8,321 bases of DNA. Origin: an uncultured Oscillospiraceae bacterium (GTDB taxonomy: Bacteria > Bacillota > Clostridia > Oscillospirales > Oscillospiraceae). Location: positions 1 through 8,321 of the forward strand of contig CAADVN010000184.1 in the NCBI GenBank assembly GCA_900752445.1, in the 5' to 3' direction. The number at the start of each line of letters is the position of its first letter. Positions within the stretch are counted from its first letter, which is position 1. The notes under the pieces are model-generated. The model was not told the DNA's origin. It was given only the letters and a program-made list of their open reading frames with translations, and did not search any database. The translations under genes and the position numbers were made by a program. Below, in pieces: positions 1 through 6,853 of the stretch.

Positions 1-2
1 CG

Positions 3-8
3 CTCCTT
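3..8 (-). promoter_or_regulatory. Ribosome binding site, probably for a gene starting beyond the left edge
   Basis: Read on the minus strand, the last bases of the window are AAGGAG followed by CG. Every gene in this module has a similar purine-rich site 4-10 bases before its start. The position, after the holin and its hairpin, suggests that another minus-strand gene starts just outside the window. The start codon itself is not visible, so this is an inference from the motif and spacing. Confidence 0.35.
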
Positions 9-14
9 GCAGGC

Positions 15-43
15 CCGCCCGCCCCGTGCAGAGGGCCGGGCGG
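15..43 (-). terminator. GC-rich hairpin after the holin gene
   Basis: An inverted repeat pairs CCGCCCG (15-21) with CGGGCGG (37-43). After one C/C mismatch the stem continues with CCC (23-25) against GGG (33-35), closing a 7-base loop. It lies 10 bases past the holin stop codon. No run of T follows in the direction of transcription, so it may be a weak terminator or a processing or stability hairpin rather than a classical intrinsic terminator. Confidence 0.4.
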
Positions 44-52
44 CTTGCTGTG

Positions 53-310
53 TCATTTCTTCTTGGGTTCGTCGTAACTCATGGCGAGCTTGCTGTCAGA
101 TATGCCCTCGGTGGTCGGGTCGGAGACCACGCCCAGCACAGCGAGGACGGCAAAGACTGCGTTTATGAGGTCCAGCAGCTTGGCCTGCAGGCCCTCCAGC
201 TCTAAGCTGAAGCCGAAGAGCCCCGCCACGACCTGCACGAGCAGCAGCAGCGCGGGTACCATCGAAAGCCAAAACAGCTTGTTTTTCAGCCTTACCTTCC
301 AGTTTATCAT
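53..310 (-). CDS. Phage holin, phiLC3 family
   Basis: This 85-residue protein is the membrane pore former that releases or activates the lysin at the end of infection. It opens with MINWKVRLKNKLFWLSMVPA, the start typical of the phiLC3 holin family, and also carries the family's DPTTEGISDS motif at residues 64-73. Two hydrophobic segments are visible, about 12-33 and 46-63, and the tail is polar and lysine-rich (EPKKK). The length is normal for the family. The ATG at 310 lies 3 bases after the lysin stop codon, and its GGAGGT ribosome binding site sits inside the last lysin codons, so the two genes are very likely translationally coupled. A second ATG at 317 is in another frame and gives no credible protein. 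Family assignment is from motif recall; pore formation is inferred from the family. Confidence 0.93.
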   Translation of the reverse strand: MINWKVRLKNKLFWLSMVPALLLLVQVVAGLFGFSLELEGLQAKLLDLINAVFAVLAVLGVVSDPTTEGISDSKLAMSYDEPKKK

Positions 311-313
311 TTG

Positions 314-1747
314 TCATTTACCTCCGTTCATCCGGTAGAGCATGGTCCAGACCTGCTGCCTCGTGGCAGGGCTGTCGGGGTTTGAGCCGTCGGAGATGCC
401 GGCGGCCATGACCCAGTCGCGGGCCAGCTCGTCTTCGGTCTTTTCGGGCTTTATCTCAGGGTCGGGCGCCGTCTGACTGCCGCCGGGCTTGTTCATGCCG
501 GCAGCCGCGATGATGTCCGGATAGTTCAGATACGCCGCGTCCATGTCCACGCGCCCGGAGATGCCGTTCACGCTGCCTGAGCTCGAATACTGCCAGATAC
601 CGCCGGCCTGCGAGGGCTTTGCGCTCAGCTCGGGCTTCGTCGGCCACTGGGCGAGCCAGATGTCAAAGAGCTTCGGTATCTCCGCGTCGTAGTACTGCGC
701 GAGGTAGGCGGGGTTCGTGTAAACCATGGCATAGTAGCCGGCCTTCTCGACAGTCTGGCAGAAGGCGCGGGCGAGTGAGCTCACGAGCTCCTTCGTCACG
801 GCCACGCCGTTTTTTTTTGCCGTGCTCTGGCTGTCGCCCTCGTAATCGAAGGCGATGGGATACTCGAGCCTGTAGGGCCGTACGGCCTCGAGGGCGAAGA
901 GCGCCTCCTTTGCCGCCATATCAGGCGTATAGGCGTAGGAGAACCAGTAGATGCCGCAGGGGATGCCAAGCCTGTTGCACTCTGAGATGTTGCGCTTAAA
1001 CTTGGTATCGACGCTGCCCTGGCCCCAACCGGCCCTGAGCATGGCAAAGTCCACGCCGGCTGCCTTGGCCTTTTCCCAGTCGATATCGCCCTGCCACTGC
1101 GAGACGTCGATACCCTTCTTGTAGTTGGTTCCCGTGGTCTCAGTCGTTGTGACCGCCTCCTTTTCCTCCTCGAACCAGAGGAGCAGAAACTGATATACCG
1201 TACGTCCGTCGCCCTTGAGCCGGGTCTGGCCGTCATACCACTGGCTTGAACCGCCGCCGTCAAGCACCATGCCGTCCACGATGCCCATGTCCAGCATGCG
1301 CTTTGTGATCTCGGCGAGGGTGTAGTAAGCTGTGGTCACTTCCACCGTCCATTTGCCGGCCGCGTCCACGCCGAACCAGGTGCGGAGCGTAGAGCGGCGC
1401 ACGCCCGAGACGTCAGGGCCGGTGCTGTCGTTGTGGGGTTTTCCATTCACGATGACGGGCAGGGTGGAGAGGTAGTTCGCTTTGTCCATGCTGCTGGACA
1501 TGGAGGGCTTTTCGCCCTCGTCCCAGGCAAAGCCCCAGTCCATCCAGTCCTCGGTCGAGAGCACCTTGCCGCCCACTTTGTAATTGCCGCAGGGCTTCGG
1601 GCCAGGGTCCCACCAGTGCCCGTTCGTTACGATGAGCTTGCCGGGGTTCTTATCACGGTGTTCCTCGTAGAGCTGTTTCACATCCGTATATGGCGGGGCA
1701 TAGTCGTTTATGAGCTCCGCCCGAAGAAGATTACCGCAAAAGAGCAT
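314..1747 (-). CDS. Two-enzyme phage lysin: phosphodiester glycosidase domain plus GH25 muramidase
   Basis: The protein has 477 residues from the ATG at 1747, chosen because GGAGGT at 1757-1752 lies just upstream. The longer open frame to 2029 only shadows the leucine-rich gene, and the ATG at 1759 would overlap the ribosome binding site. Residues about 1-190 look like a phosphodiester glycosidase (NAGPA-type, PF09992): TNGHWWDPG at 41-49, RSTLRTWFGVD at 118-128 and the hallmark LDGGGSSQW at 162-170. A Thr-rich linker (about 196-208) leads to a GH25 lysozyme domain, about 211-413: DVSQWQ at 214-219, DYEGD at 301-305 (Asp214 and Glu303 the likely catalytic pair), WLAQW at 364-368 and GRVDMD at 398-403. 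GH25 enzymes cut the MurNAc-GlcNAc bond of peptidoglycan. A Pro/Glu/Lys linker precedes residues 438-477, which resemble an SLH-like cap (ARDWVMAAGISDG, ATRQQVWTMLYR) and may bind the wall. It sits directly before the holin. A run of nine A's interrupts the gene after the GH25 acidic motif. The role of the first domain (perhaps cutting sugar-phosphate wall polymers) is inferred. Confidence 0.92.
   Translation of the reverse strand: MLFCGNLLRAELINDYAPPYTDVKQLYEEHRDKNPGKLIVTNGHWWDPGPKPCGNYKVGGKVLSTEDWMDWGFAWDEGEKPSMSSSMDKANYLSTLPVIVNGKPHNDSTGPDVSGVRRSTLRTWFGVDAAGKWTVEVTTAYYTLAEITKRMLDMGIVDGMVLDGGGSSQWYDGQTRLKGDGRTVYQFLLLWFEEEKEAVTTTETTGTNYKKGIDVSQWQGDIDWEKAKAAGVDFAMLRAGWGQGSVDTKFKRNISECNRLGIPCGIYWFSYAYTPDMAAKEALFALEAVRPYRLEYPIAFDYEGDSQSTAKKNGVAVTKELVSSLARAFCQTVEKAGYYAMVYTNPAYLAQYYDAEIPKLFDIWLAQWPTKPELSAKPSQAGGIWQYSSSGSVNGISGRVDMDAAYLNYPDIIAAAGMNKPGGSQTAPDPEIKPEKTEDELARDWVMAAGISDGSNPDSPATRQQVWTMLYRMNGGK
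810..818 (-). other. A9 homopolymer inside the lysin gene
   Basis: The coding strand reads GCA AAA AAA AAC GGC at residues 310-314, a run of nine A's just after the GH25 catalytic DYEGD motif. Such runs can cause polymerase or ribosome slippage. One alternative frame stops at 796, a few codons later, leaving the first domain and a truncated GH25 domain. Whether slippage happens cannot be seen from the sequence. Confidence 0.5.
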
Positions 1748-1763
1748 ATTGACCTCCATAGGC

Positions 1764-3182
1764 TCAAATGGCCATAATTCTGCCCGCATAATCGCTCCAG
1801 CCCTCGGCGGCCTTATAGGCCTCCACGCTCGAGGCCGGGACCAGGATGACGAAGTCGTCCGGGGCCTCGCTGAAGATGTCGCCTTCGATGGCGGGCGGGG
1901 TCTCGGACAGCATGCGGCAGGCGGCCAGTCCGAAGCAATAGCCGAAGGCGTCGCTGCCGATGCTCGTGACGCTGGCGGGTATGGTGACCTCAGTGAGGGC
2001 GTTGCAGCTCGAGAAGGCATCGCTGCCAATGCTTAGCAGGCCGGAGCCCAGGTCCAGGGTGTGCAGGGCGCTGCAGAGCGTAAAGGCGCTTACATCGATC
2101 TCGGTGATAGTGTCCGGCAGTGTGAGCTCGGTCAGCCCGCGGCAGGAGTAGAAGCTTGTGATACCAAGGGAGTTCATCGACGCGGGCAGGGAGATGCGGT
2201 TGAGCGCGTCGCATTCGGCAAAGGCCTCGTCATAGACCTCCGTCATGCCCTCAGGCAGGCAGGCGGAGCGCAGGCTGCAACAGGCTGTGAATGCGCCACG
2301 GCCTATATTGCAGCTGTTGAAGGCCACGTCCCGCAGGCCGAAACAGTTGAGGAAAGCATATTCGCCAATTTGCTCAAGCGAGGCCGGCAGCACGATGCCG
2401 TGCAGGGCCACACAGTTTGTGAAGCTGAAATCGCCGAGAGCGGCAAGGCCCATGGGCATACTGATATCCCTGAGCCCACAGCAGTAGGCGAAGGCATATT
2501 CGCCGATGACGATGCGCTGTCCCAGCCGCACGCCGCGCAGCACGGCGAGCTCGGATGACGAGGCCTCGAGTATGCTGCCCATGACGCAGTTGCTGGAGCT
2601 GTTGTCGCCCAGGACGAGGTCGCAGGCAGCTGTTGGCAGGAGAGAGACGGTGTAGCTGCCGCCGCCGTCATATTCGTGCGAAGGATAGATGGCGCCGGTG
2701 CCGGGCAAGGTCTCAGAGGGAGAGCCGTCGCCCCAGTCTATGGCAACGCCGTTCGCCTGGCTCTGCATAAGCGCGAGGTTTACGTTGCGGCGGCTGCCCT
2801 GGATTTCAAGCAGGAGCCGAGTGGCGCCGTCGTTTGTGGTGTATACCGCGCCCACGTCAGCTGGCCTGCCGGCGCTTTTGAGCTGCTCGAGCGTCCGATT
2901 CCAGCCGTGGCTGATAAGGCCGTCATGCTGGGGCGCTGTGGGGATGCTGCTGAGCTGAGCCAACTCCTCGAGCGAGTATGCGGCCACAAGGCTGCCGTCG
3001 AAATCGAGGAAGTTGACGTCGCTCGGCCCGACTGAGCCGCCGGCACCGAGACCCTGGATGAGTCCGGCATAGTCCCGGAAGGGCAATTCCTCGCCCGCCT
3101 GCGCGCCCTTGCTGTTGAGCGCGCTGCGGATGGCGGCCTTGGTGTTATTAAGATATGCTAGCTTATCCGCGATAGTGCCCAC
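1764..3182 (-). CDS. Tail/receptor-binding protein with PKD-like domain and BspA-type leucine-rich repeats
   Basis: A 472-residue protein, probably the distal adhesin of the virion. Residues 1-45 (MGTIADKLAYLNNTKAAIRS onward) form the short N-terminal anchor that I recall from many tail proteins of Firmicutes phages. Residues about 55-125 carry another recurrent tail segment (DFDGSLVAAYS). Residues about 146-184 look PKD-like (IDWGDGS, HEYDGGGSYTVSL). From about 228 to 409 there are eight BspA-type (LRR_5) repeats, nearly all exactly 23 residues, on the pattern AF-x2-C-x2-L-x2-I-x-LP-x-S-x3-IG. A ninth partial copy follows at 410-425, and then the end motif VPASSVEAYKAAEGWSDYAG. The third repeat is two residues short. 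The start is GTG, overlapping the previous gene's TAG stop by one base, with GGAGG 7 bases upstream, which supports coupled translation. Leucine-rich repeats of this type occur in surface adhesins, so host-surface binding is a reasonable inference. Confidence 0.9.
   Translation of the reverse strand: MGTIADKLAYLNNTKAAIRSALNSKGAQAGEELPFRDYAGLIQGLGAGGSVGPSDVNFLDFDGSLVAAYSLEELAQLSSIPTAPQHDGLISHGWNRTLEQLKSAGRPADVGAVYTTNDGATRLLLEIQGSRRNVNLALMQSQANGVAIDWGDGSPSETLPGTGAIYPSHEYDGGGSYTVSLLPTAACDLVLGDNSSSNCVMGSILEASSSELAVLRGVRLGQRIVIGEYAFAYCCGLRDISMPMGLAALGDFSFTNCVALHGIVLPASLEQIGEYAFLNCFGLRDVAFNSCNIGRGAFTACCSLRSACLPEGMTEVYDEAFAECDALNRISLPASMNSLGITSFYSCRGLTELTLPDTITEIDVSAFTLCSALHTLDLGSGLLSIGSDAFSSCNALTEVTIPASVTSIGSDAFGYCFGLAACRMLSETPPAIEGDIFSEAPDDFVILVPASSVEAYKAAEGWSDYAGRIMAI
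1908..2501 (-). repeat. Coding tandem array of 23-residue BspA-type leucine-rich repeats
   Basis: Eight units of 69 bases (one shortened to 63) encode residues 228-409 of the adhesin, and a partial ninth continues to residue 425. Each unit begins near an (A/S)F dipeptide, has a Cys three residues later and usually ends in IG. The protein pattern is regular, but the units have diverged at the DNA level, so this is an old array and not a recent tandem expansion. Confidence 0.85.
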
Positions 3183-3511
3183 TAGACCGCCTCCCCGTTT
3201 ATTTCATCCAGGACAGCGGCGATATCGCCGAGATTCAGCAGCGCGTCGGTGAATTCGTCCTCAGTGCCGGTGTAGCCGGCCTCCTGAGCCATATCAAAGG
3301 CGCTCTTGCCCTCGTCGCCTTTGGGCAGCACGAAGTTCAGCACAGCGTGGGTGTCGTCTCCGGCATTCGTGACCGAGGCGATATCGCCATTCGTCACGGT
3401 GCCTATCTCAACTGTAGCCGCCTCTCCGGGCGGGCCCTGTACCAGCTTGGCTGCGCCGATGTCGCCTTCGAGCGTGCCCGGGGAGCTCAGCTCGACCTCG
3501 ATGACGTTCAC
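3182..3511 (-). CDS. Small collagen-like tail protein
   Basis: A 109-residue protein with a short Gly-Pro-Pro-Gly stretch (LVQGPPGEAATVEIGTV, residues 23-39), a beta-rich middle that ends LPKGDEGKSAF (63-73), and a helical C-terminal part (AQEAGYTGTEDEFTDALLNL). Segments of this type, with collagen-like turns followed by GYTGTE-x-EF, recur in tail fibre and fibre-linker proteins of Firmicutes phages; I recognise the pattern but cannot name a defined family. The start is GTG, overlapping the upstream gene as GTGA, with GGAGG 7 bases before it. The stop TAG shares its last base with the next gene's GTG. The position between a BppU-like protein and the leucine-rich adhesin suggests a linker or connector in the same appendage. 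An alternative is a fibre trimerisation protein. Confidence 0.8.
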   Translation of the reverse strand: MNVIEVELSSPGTLEGDIGAAKLVQGPPGEAATVEIGTVTNGDIASVTNAGDDTHAVLNFVLPKGDEGKSAFDMAQEAGYTGTEDEFTDALLNLGDIAAVLDEINGEAV

Positions 3512-3834
3512 AGTACCACCTCCGAAACGGCGTCATACACGGCAAGGGCGTCGGGCCTGAGCACACCTATTACGTCCCCGCCCGTGAACTTCACGCGGAT
3601 GTCGAGCGTCACGGAGCCGTTCGCCGGAAAGGAGAACGTGTCCGCCTGCGTCAGCGGCAGGTAAAAGGTGTTGTCCCCGGCCTCATAGGTCACGTCGCCG
3701 GGGTAGAGCTTGCGCAGCTCGTCGCCGAGGCAGAACTCCACGGCCTCCACGTCGTCGGCGTTTATGAGCTCGCCGTTGAGCCTTATCTGAATGGGCAGGG
3801 CGTAGGCGTCGCCCTGTTTTATCTTGGTCGCCAT
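3508..3834 (-). CDS. BppU-like baseplate/fibre attachment protein
   Basis: A 108-residue protein opening MATKIKQGDAYALPIQIRLN, which resembles the N-terminal domain of the phage baseplate upper protein family (BppU, PF10651), a beta-sandwich that attaches receptor-binding appendages to the tail. The middle (VEAVEFCLGDELRKLYPGD) and the end (VKFTGGDVIGVLRPDALAVYDAVSE) fit the pattern I recall for stand-alone members. There is no long fibre region, so only the attachment domain is present; the adhesive parts may be the two genes that follow. The ATG at 3834 lies 3 bases after the propeller gene's stop codon, with GAGG about 6 bases upstream. The gene's own stop overlaps the next start by 4 bases. 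The family call is by motif similarity only. Confidence 0.82.
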   Translation of the reverse strand: MATKIKQGDAYALPIQIRLNGELINADDVEAVEFCLGDELRKLYPGDVTYEAGDNTFYLPLTQADTFSFPANGSVTLDIRVKFTGGDVIGVLRPDALAVYDAVSEVVL

Positions 3835-3837
3835 GTG

Positions 3838-6396
3838 TCACCTCACATATCCCGTGCCGCGCACGCGGATGTCCACGGAGACCACCGTGGCCGTCGTGTC
3901 GGACGTGTCGTTTGAGAGCTTGAGTTTGTAGTAGGTGAATTTCTTCGCCTTGAGCTTGATGCGGTTCATCTCGGGCACACCCGCGGCGTCGCCGGTGGTG
4001 AAGCTGTACTCGGCAAAGTCGCTCTTGCGGTCGGTCTCCGCCGTCACGGCCAGATAGCCGTTGTCCTCGGGCTTGATGCCGACCCAGAGCATGGCCGAGT
4101 ACTTGCGCTTGAAGTCCTGGTCAAAGGGCATGGAGCCTGATTCCCAGTAGGCGTCTATGGCCTCGCCCTCGTCGGAGAAATAATCCGTGGAGAAGTGCCG
4201 CAGCTGCCCGTCCGAGGTGCCGTAGTAGAGCTCGTCCTTGTAGTTTATGAGGCAGGTGGCCTTGAGGTTCGTGTAGACGTACCAGGCGTCCGCCTCTATG
4301 CCGTGTACGAGCGCCGTGCCGTCCGCGCCGATGACGTAGTATTCATGCGCGTACTTGTCGTAGAAGGTACGCGCCGTCGTGAGGTCAAAGGTGCGGATGG
4401 TGTCGTCCACGCGCTGGGATATGCGCTCGGCGTTGCGCTCGTCGCCGTTGATGTTGCCGGAGGACGAGGTGGGCTTCCACTCGACCACGCTGCGCCCGTC
4501 CAGCGTCCTGGGCCGGTTCTCCACGAGCACCGCCTGACCGGGGGCGCAGTTGCCTATGCTCCGGTTCACGGGCGTGACGTAGAAGCCCGCCGTCACGGAG
4601 CCGTCCGCCAGCGTTATGGCGCTGTAGCTGATGCTCCAGGCGCTGTCCAGCTTGAAGGCCAGCAGCCGGTTGTAATGGCGTATCATGGCCGTGATGGGCG
4701 TGTTGGAATCGCCCACCTGAGCGACGTTGAGGTCGGGGAAGTAGTCGGCGCGGGGTATGCCGTCGTAGTCGATGCCGGTGTAGAAGCAGCGGTTCGTGCC
4801 GTCGCCGTAGACGAAGATGCGCGAGTCCTGAGCGCCGTTGTAGAGCTCGGCGTAGCGCATGGCCTTAATGTCCGAGGCGGTGTTGCCTGTGACAGACCAG
4901 CCTATCTCGATGCTGTTCGTGCCCTCGGCGGGCGCGTTCGTGAAGGTGACCTTGCCGTTCGTAGTGTCGGGCGACCAGCCCGTCATGTCCGAGCCCGTGG
5001 CAGTGGAACGCACGTAGTCGATGGAGGCGAGGCCCTTTTCGGGCAGGACGAAGGTCTTGGCCGTGCCGTCCGGGGAAAAGCGCGCGCGTCTCTGGCCGCA
5101 GAGCTTGTTTATCTGTTCGAGCGATGTTCCGCCGCCCGTGGGCGGCACGGAGACGGCCACCATGGGCCGGTAGCCCGTGACGTTCGAGAGCGTGGTGCCG
5201 TCCCAGGCCTTGTATTCGGAGCCGTTGAGCAGGTACATATTCCCGCCGAAACCGAACATGAAGACGTCGTCAGACGTGTCTATGGCCCCGCAGGCGGTCT
5301 TGCCCCACTCACCGTCCTCCTGCTGCTCGAGCTCCCACAGGTAGCCGTTGCAGGCGGCGCAGAGCACCTCGCGCCCGCCGACGAAGCCCGACCAGATGCC
5401 GCGCACAACGCTGTCGGCGCTGTTGCCCTTGGAGGAGACGGGATTGAACTGCCAGCGGTAGGACAGCTGTACCCAGTGCGCGTAGAGGTTGGTGTTGCCG
5501 GTGGGCGTGTAGTTGTCGCCCGCCATGCCGACAAAGCTGCCGCCGGAGGAGGCGGTGTACCAGCCTGCGAAGCTGTAGCCCTCGCGCGTGACTGCCGGGA
5601 GCTGGATGCTGCCCGGCGACCAGCGCGCATAGAGCGTGGTGTCGGAGCTGCCCTGGTAGGGCATGAGGCCCTTGCCGTCCGAGCCGTAATACTGCATCCC
5701 GCCCGAGGCGCTGGTGAAGTAACCTAGGAACGTGGAAGCGCAGTTCTGATAGCTGCTGCCGCCGGTGCCGTCGTTGCGGTAGAAGTACAGGCCGTAGCCG
5801 AGGCTCGGGATGTTTATATCCGGGAGCGTGTCGCCCGTATCGGCTATAACGCTGGAGGTGCCGCCGGAGCCGCCCTGCTTGTTCAGCGAGATCTTGTAGC
5901 CGTAGACCACATCCAGCAGCGCCCTGTCAATACTGGTGAAGGCGTTGCGGTCATCGCCCTTGAAGGGGCCGTTCCATACATACAGGTAGATATCTCCCGG
6001 CCCCGTTGGCCAGCCGAAGCCTAAGGGTATATCTACAGTATCCTGAAAGAAAAAGAACGAGCCGTTTGTAGTGGAGCCGTTATTGGCGTTTTCGTGCTGC
6101 GGCGATTCGTGGTCGAGTATGGCGTAGGCGAGCTGGCCGTAGTCGCTGTTGTCTATGCCGGACGGGCCGACCCGCATATACAGTGTGCAGTTGTCAACGC
6201 TGTCGTTGAGCACGATGTGTACGAGGAAAACGTAGTTGCCCCTCGTGTGGCTGGGGCTGGCCCCGGCGTTGTAACCGGCCCAGCCGTTACGGTCTGCGCC
6301 CAGGGAAACGGCCTGGGCCGGGGTAGCCCAGTCCTGAAGCATTTCACCTTCGAGGAAGGTCATGGAGGATATGCTGCTTATCTTGCTGCCTGCCAT
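3838..6396 (-). CDS. Large beta-propeller tail (nozzle/adaptor-like) protein with inserted InlB-type repeats
   Basis: An 852-residue protein with no signal peptide. Residues 1-165 form a beta-rich domain I do not recognise (aromatic- and Gly-rich; VWNGPFKGDDRNAF at 140-153). Residues about 166-259 and 261-308 are two Listeria-Bacteroides (InlB B-type) repeats. They end in TLYARW and NLYAHW, and the second contains GYSFAGWYT; the first carries an insertion around 204-223. From about 329 the protein resembles a beta-propeller tail protein: VRGIWSGFVGGREVL, NGYLWEL, FGFGGNMYLLNGSEYKAWDG, later FVYGDGTNRCFYTGID (528-543), IRHYNRLLAFK (572-582) and WYVYTNL. The C-terminus is a beta-domain ending in DIRVRGTGYVR. 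The ATG at 6396 has GGAGG immediately upstream and lies 14 bases after the previous gene's stop. The residues normally preceding such a propeller appear in that previous gene, so the two may be halves of one split gene. Tail-nozzle function is inferred from motif pattern and gene order. Confidence 0.85.
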   Translation of the reverse strand: MAGSKISSISSMTFLEGEMLQDWATPAQAVSLGADRNGWAGYNAGASPSHTRGNYVFLVHIVLNDSVDNCTLYMRVGPSGIDNSDYGQLAYAILDHESPQHENANNGSTTNGSFFFFQDTVDIPLGFGWPTGPGDIYLYVWNGPFKGDDRNAFTSIDRALLDVVYGYKISLNKQGGSGGTSSVIADTGDTLPDINIPSLGYGLYFYRNDGTGGSSYQNCASTFLGYFTSASGGMQYYGSDGKGLMPYQGSSDTTLYARWSPGSIQLPAVTREGYSFAGWYTASSGGSFVGMAGDNYTPTGNTNLYAHWVQLSYRWQFNPVSSKGNSADSVVRGIWSGFVGGREVLCAACNGYLWELEQQEDGEWGKTACGAIDTSDDVFMFGFGGNMYLLNGSEYKAWDGTTLSNVTGYRPMVAVSVPPTGGGTSLEQINKLCGQRRARFSPDGTAKTFVLPEKGLASIDYVRSTATGSDMTGWSPDTTNGKVTFTNAPAEGTNSIEIGWSVTGNTASDIKAMRYAELYNGAQDSRIFVYGDGTNRCFYTGIDYDGIPRADYFPDLNVAQVGDSNTPITAMIRHYNRLLAFKLDSAWSISYSAITLADGSVTAGFYVTPVNRSIGNCAPGQAVLVENRPRTLDGRSVVEWKPTSSSGNINGDERNAERISQRVDDTIRTFDLTTARTFYDKYAHEYYVIGADGTALVHGIEADAWYVYTNLKATCLINYKDELYYGTSDGQLRHFSTDYFSDEGEAIDAYWESGSMPFDQDFKRKYSAMLWVGIKPEDNGYLAVTAETDRKSDFAEYSFTTGDAAGVPEMNRIKLKAKKFTYYKLKLSNDTSDTTATVVSVDIRVRGTGYVR

Positions 6397-6410
6397 GCTG
6401 CCTCCTCCTT

Positions 6411-6833
6411 TCAGACCGCCACACCGGTGAAGCGGTAGACCGCGCCGGTGTCGTCGCTGTAGTAGTAGCCGATATAGCTCTCACGGTTCGCGTAATTGAC
6501 GGAGGCGGGCTCGCCGGTGAGGATGAGGTTGCCCACGCTGTCGGTCTCCACGCTGGGGTACATGGTCAGCGTCAGGGTGCTGGACACGTTTTCGGTAAAG
6601 AGCACGTCAGTGGTGCCGGTATCGACCACGATGGTGTAGTCGCTCATGAGCCCGGCGATATTCTTGCTTCCGGCGCGTTTCTTGAGCGCCCCGCCGTCAG
6701 TGACCTTGAAGTTGCGCATGACTGCGGCCTCGCCCATCTTGAGCGAAGCCTCGCCCTCCTGGGCCTCGTTGACGCCGAGCCACTTCTTGATCTGGTATAC
6801 TGCCTCCCTGACGTTGGTGACTATCTGTGCCAT
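6411..6833 (-). CDS. N-terminal piece of the propeller tail protein, now a separate 140-residue gene
   Basis: Residues 1-60 (VREAVYQIKKWLGVNEA at 8-24, GEAAVMRNFKVTDGGALKKR at 34-53) match the start I recall for propeller tail proteins of Gram-positive phages. In those, the GALKKRPG-like motif normally leads straight into a VRGLW-like first propeller blade within one polypeptide. Here that blade lies in the next gene, at residue about 331. Residues 66-140 are a different beta-rich segment ending IGYYYSDDTGAVYRFTGVAV, with the look of a small Ig-like or head-fibre domain. The ATG at 6833 has an excellent AAAGGAGG site, and the gene has a clean stop codon, so it is probably expressed and not just a remnant. 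It follows the capsid gene's terminator. It may assemble with the 852-residue protein. The split is inferred; the motif match is from memory. Confidence 0.83.
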   Translation of the reverse strand: MAQIVTNVREAVYQIKKWLGVNEAQEGEASLKMGEAAVMRNFKVTDGGALKKRAGSKNIAGLMSDYTIVVDTGTTDVLFTENVSSTLTLTMYPSVETDSVGNLILTGEPASVNYANRESYIGYYYSDDTGAVYRFTGVAV

Positions 6834-6853
6834 TTTGTCCTCCTTTACTCTGG

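Noticed and set aside
1748..2029. N-terminal extension of the lysin up to 2029.
   Set aside because: It overlaps the end of the leucine-rich gene, is Pro/Ala/Ser/Arg-rich, and ignores the ribosome binding site just before the ATG at 1747.
1908..2501. The adhesin repeats as a target of a diversity-generating retroelement.
   Set aside because: No reverse transcriptase or template repeat is present, and the array is made of leucine-rich repeats, not a C-type lectin fold with an A-biased variable segment.
4195..5727. A 510-codon open frame on the plus strand opposite the propeller gene.
   Set aside because: It is rich in Val, Ala, Gly and Arg with no domain-like pattern, as expected for the antisense of a GC-rich gene. 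The minus-strand frame has clear motifs and a strong ribosome binding site.
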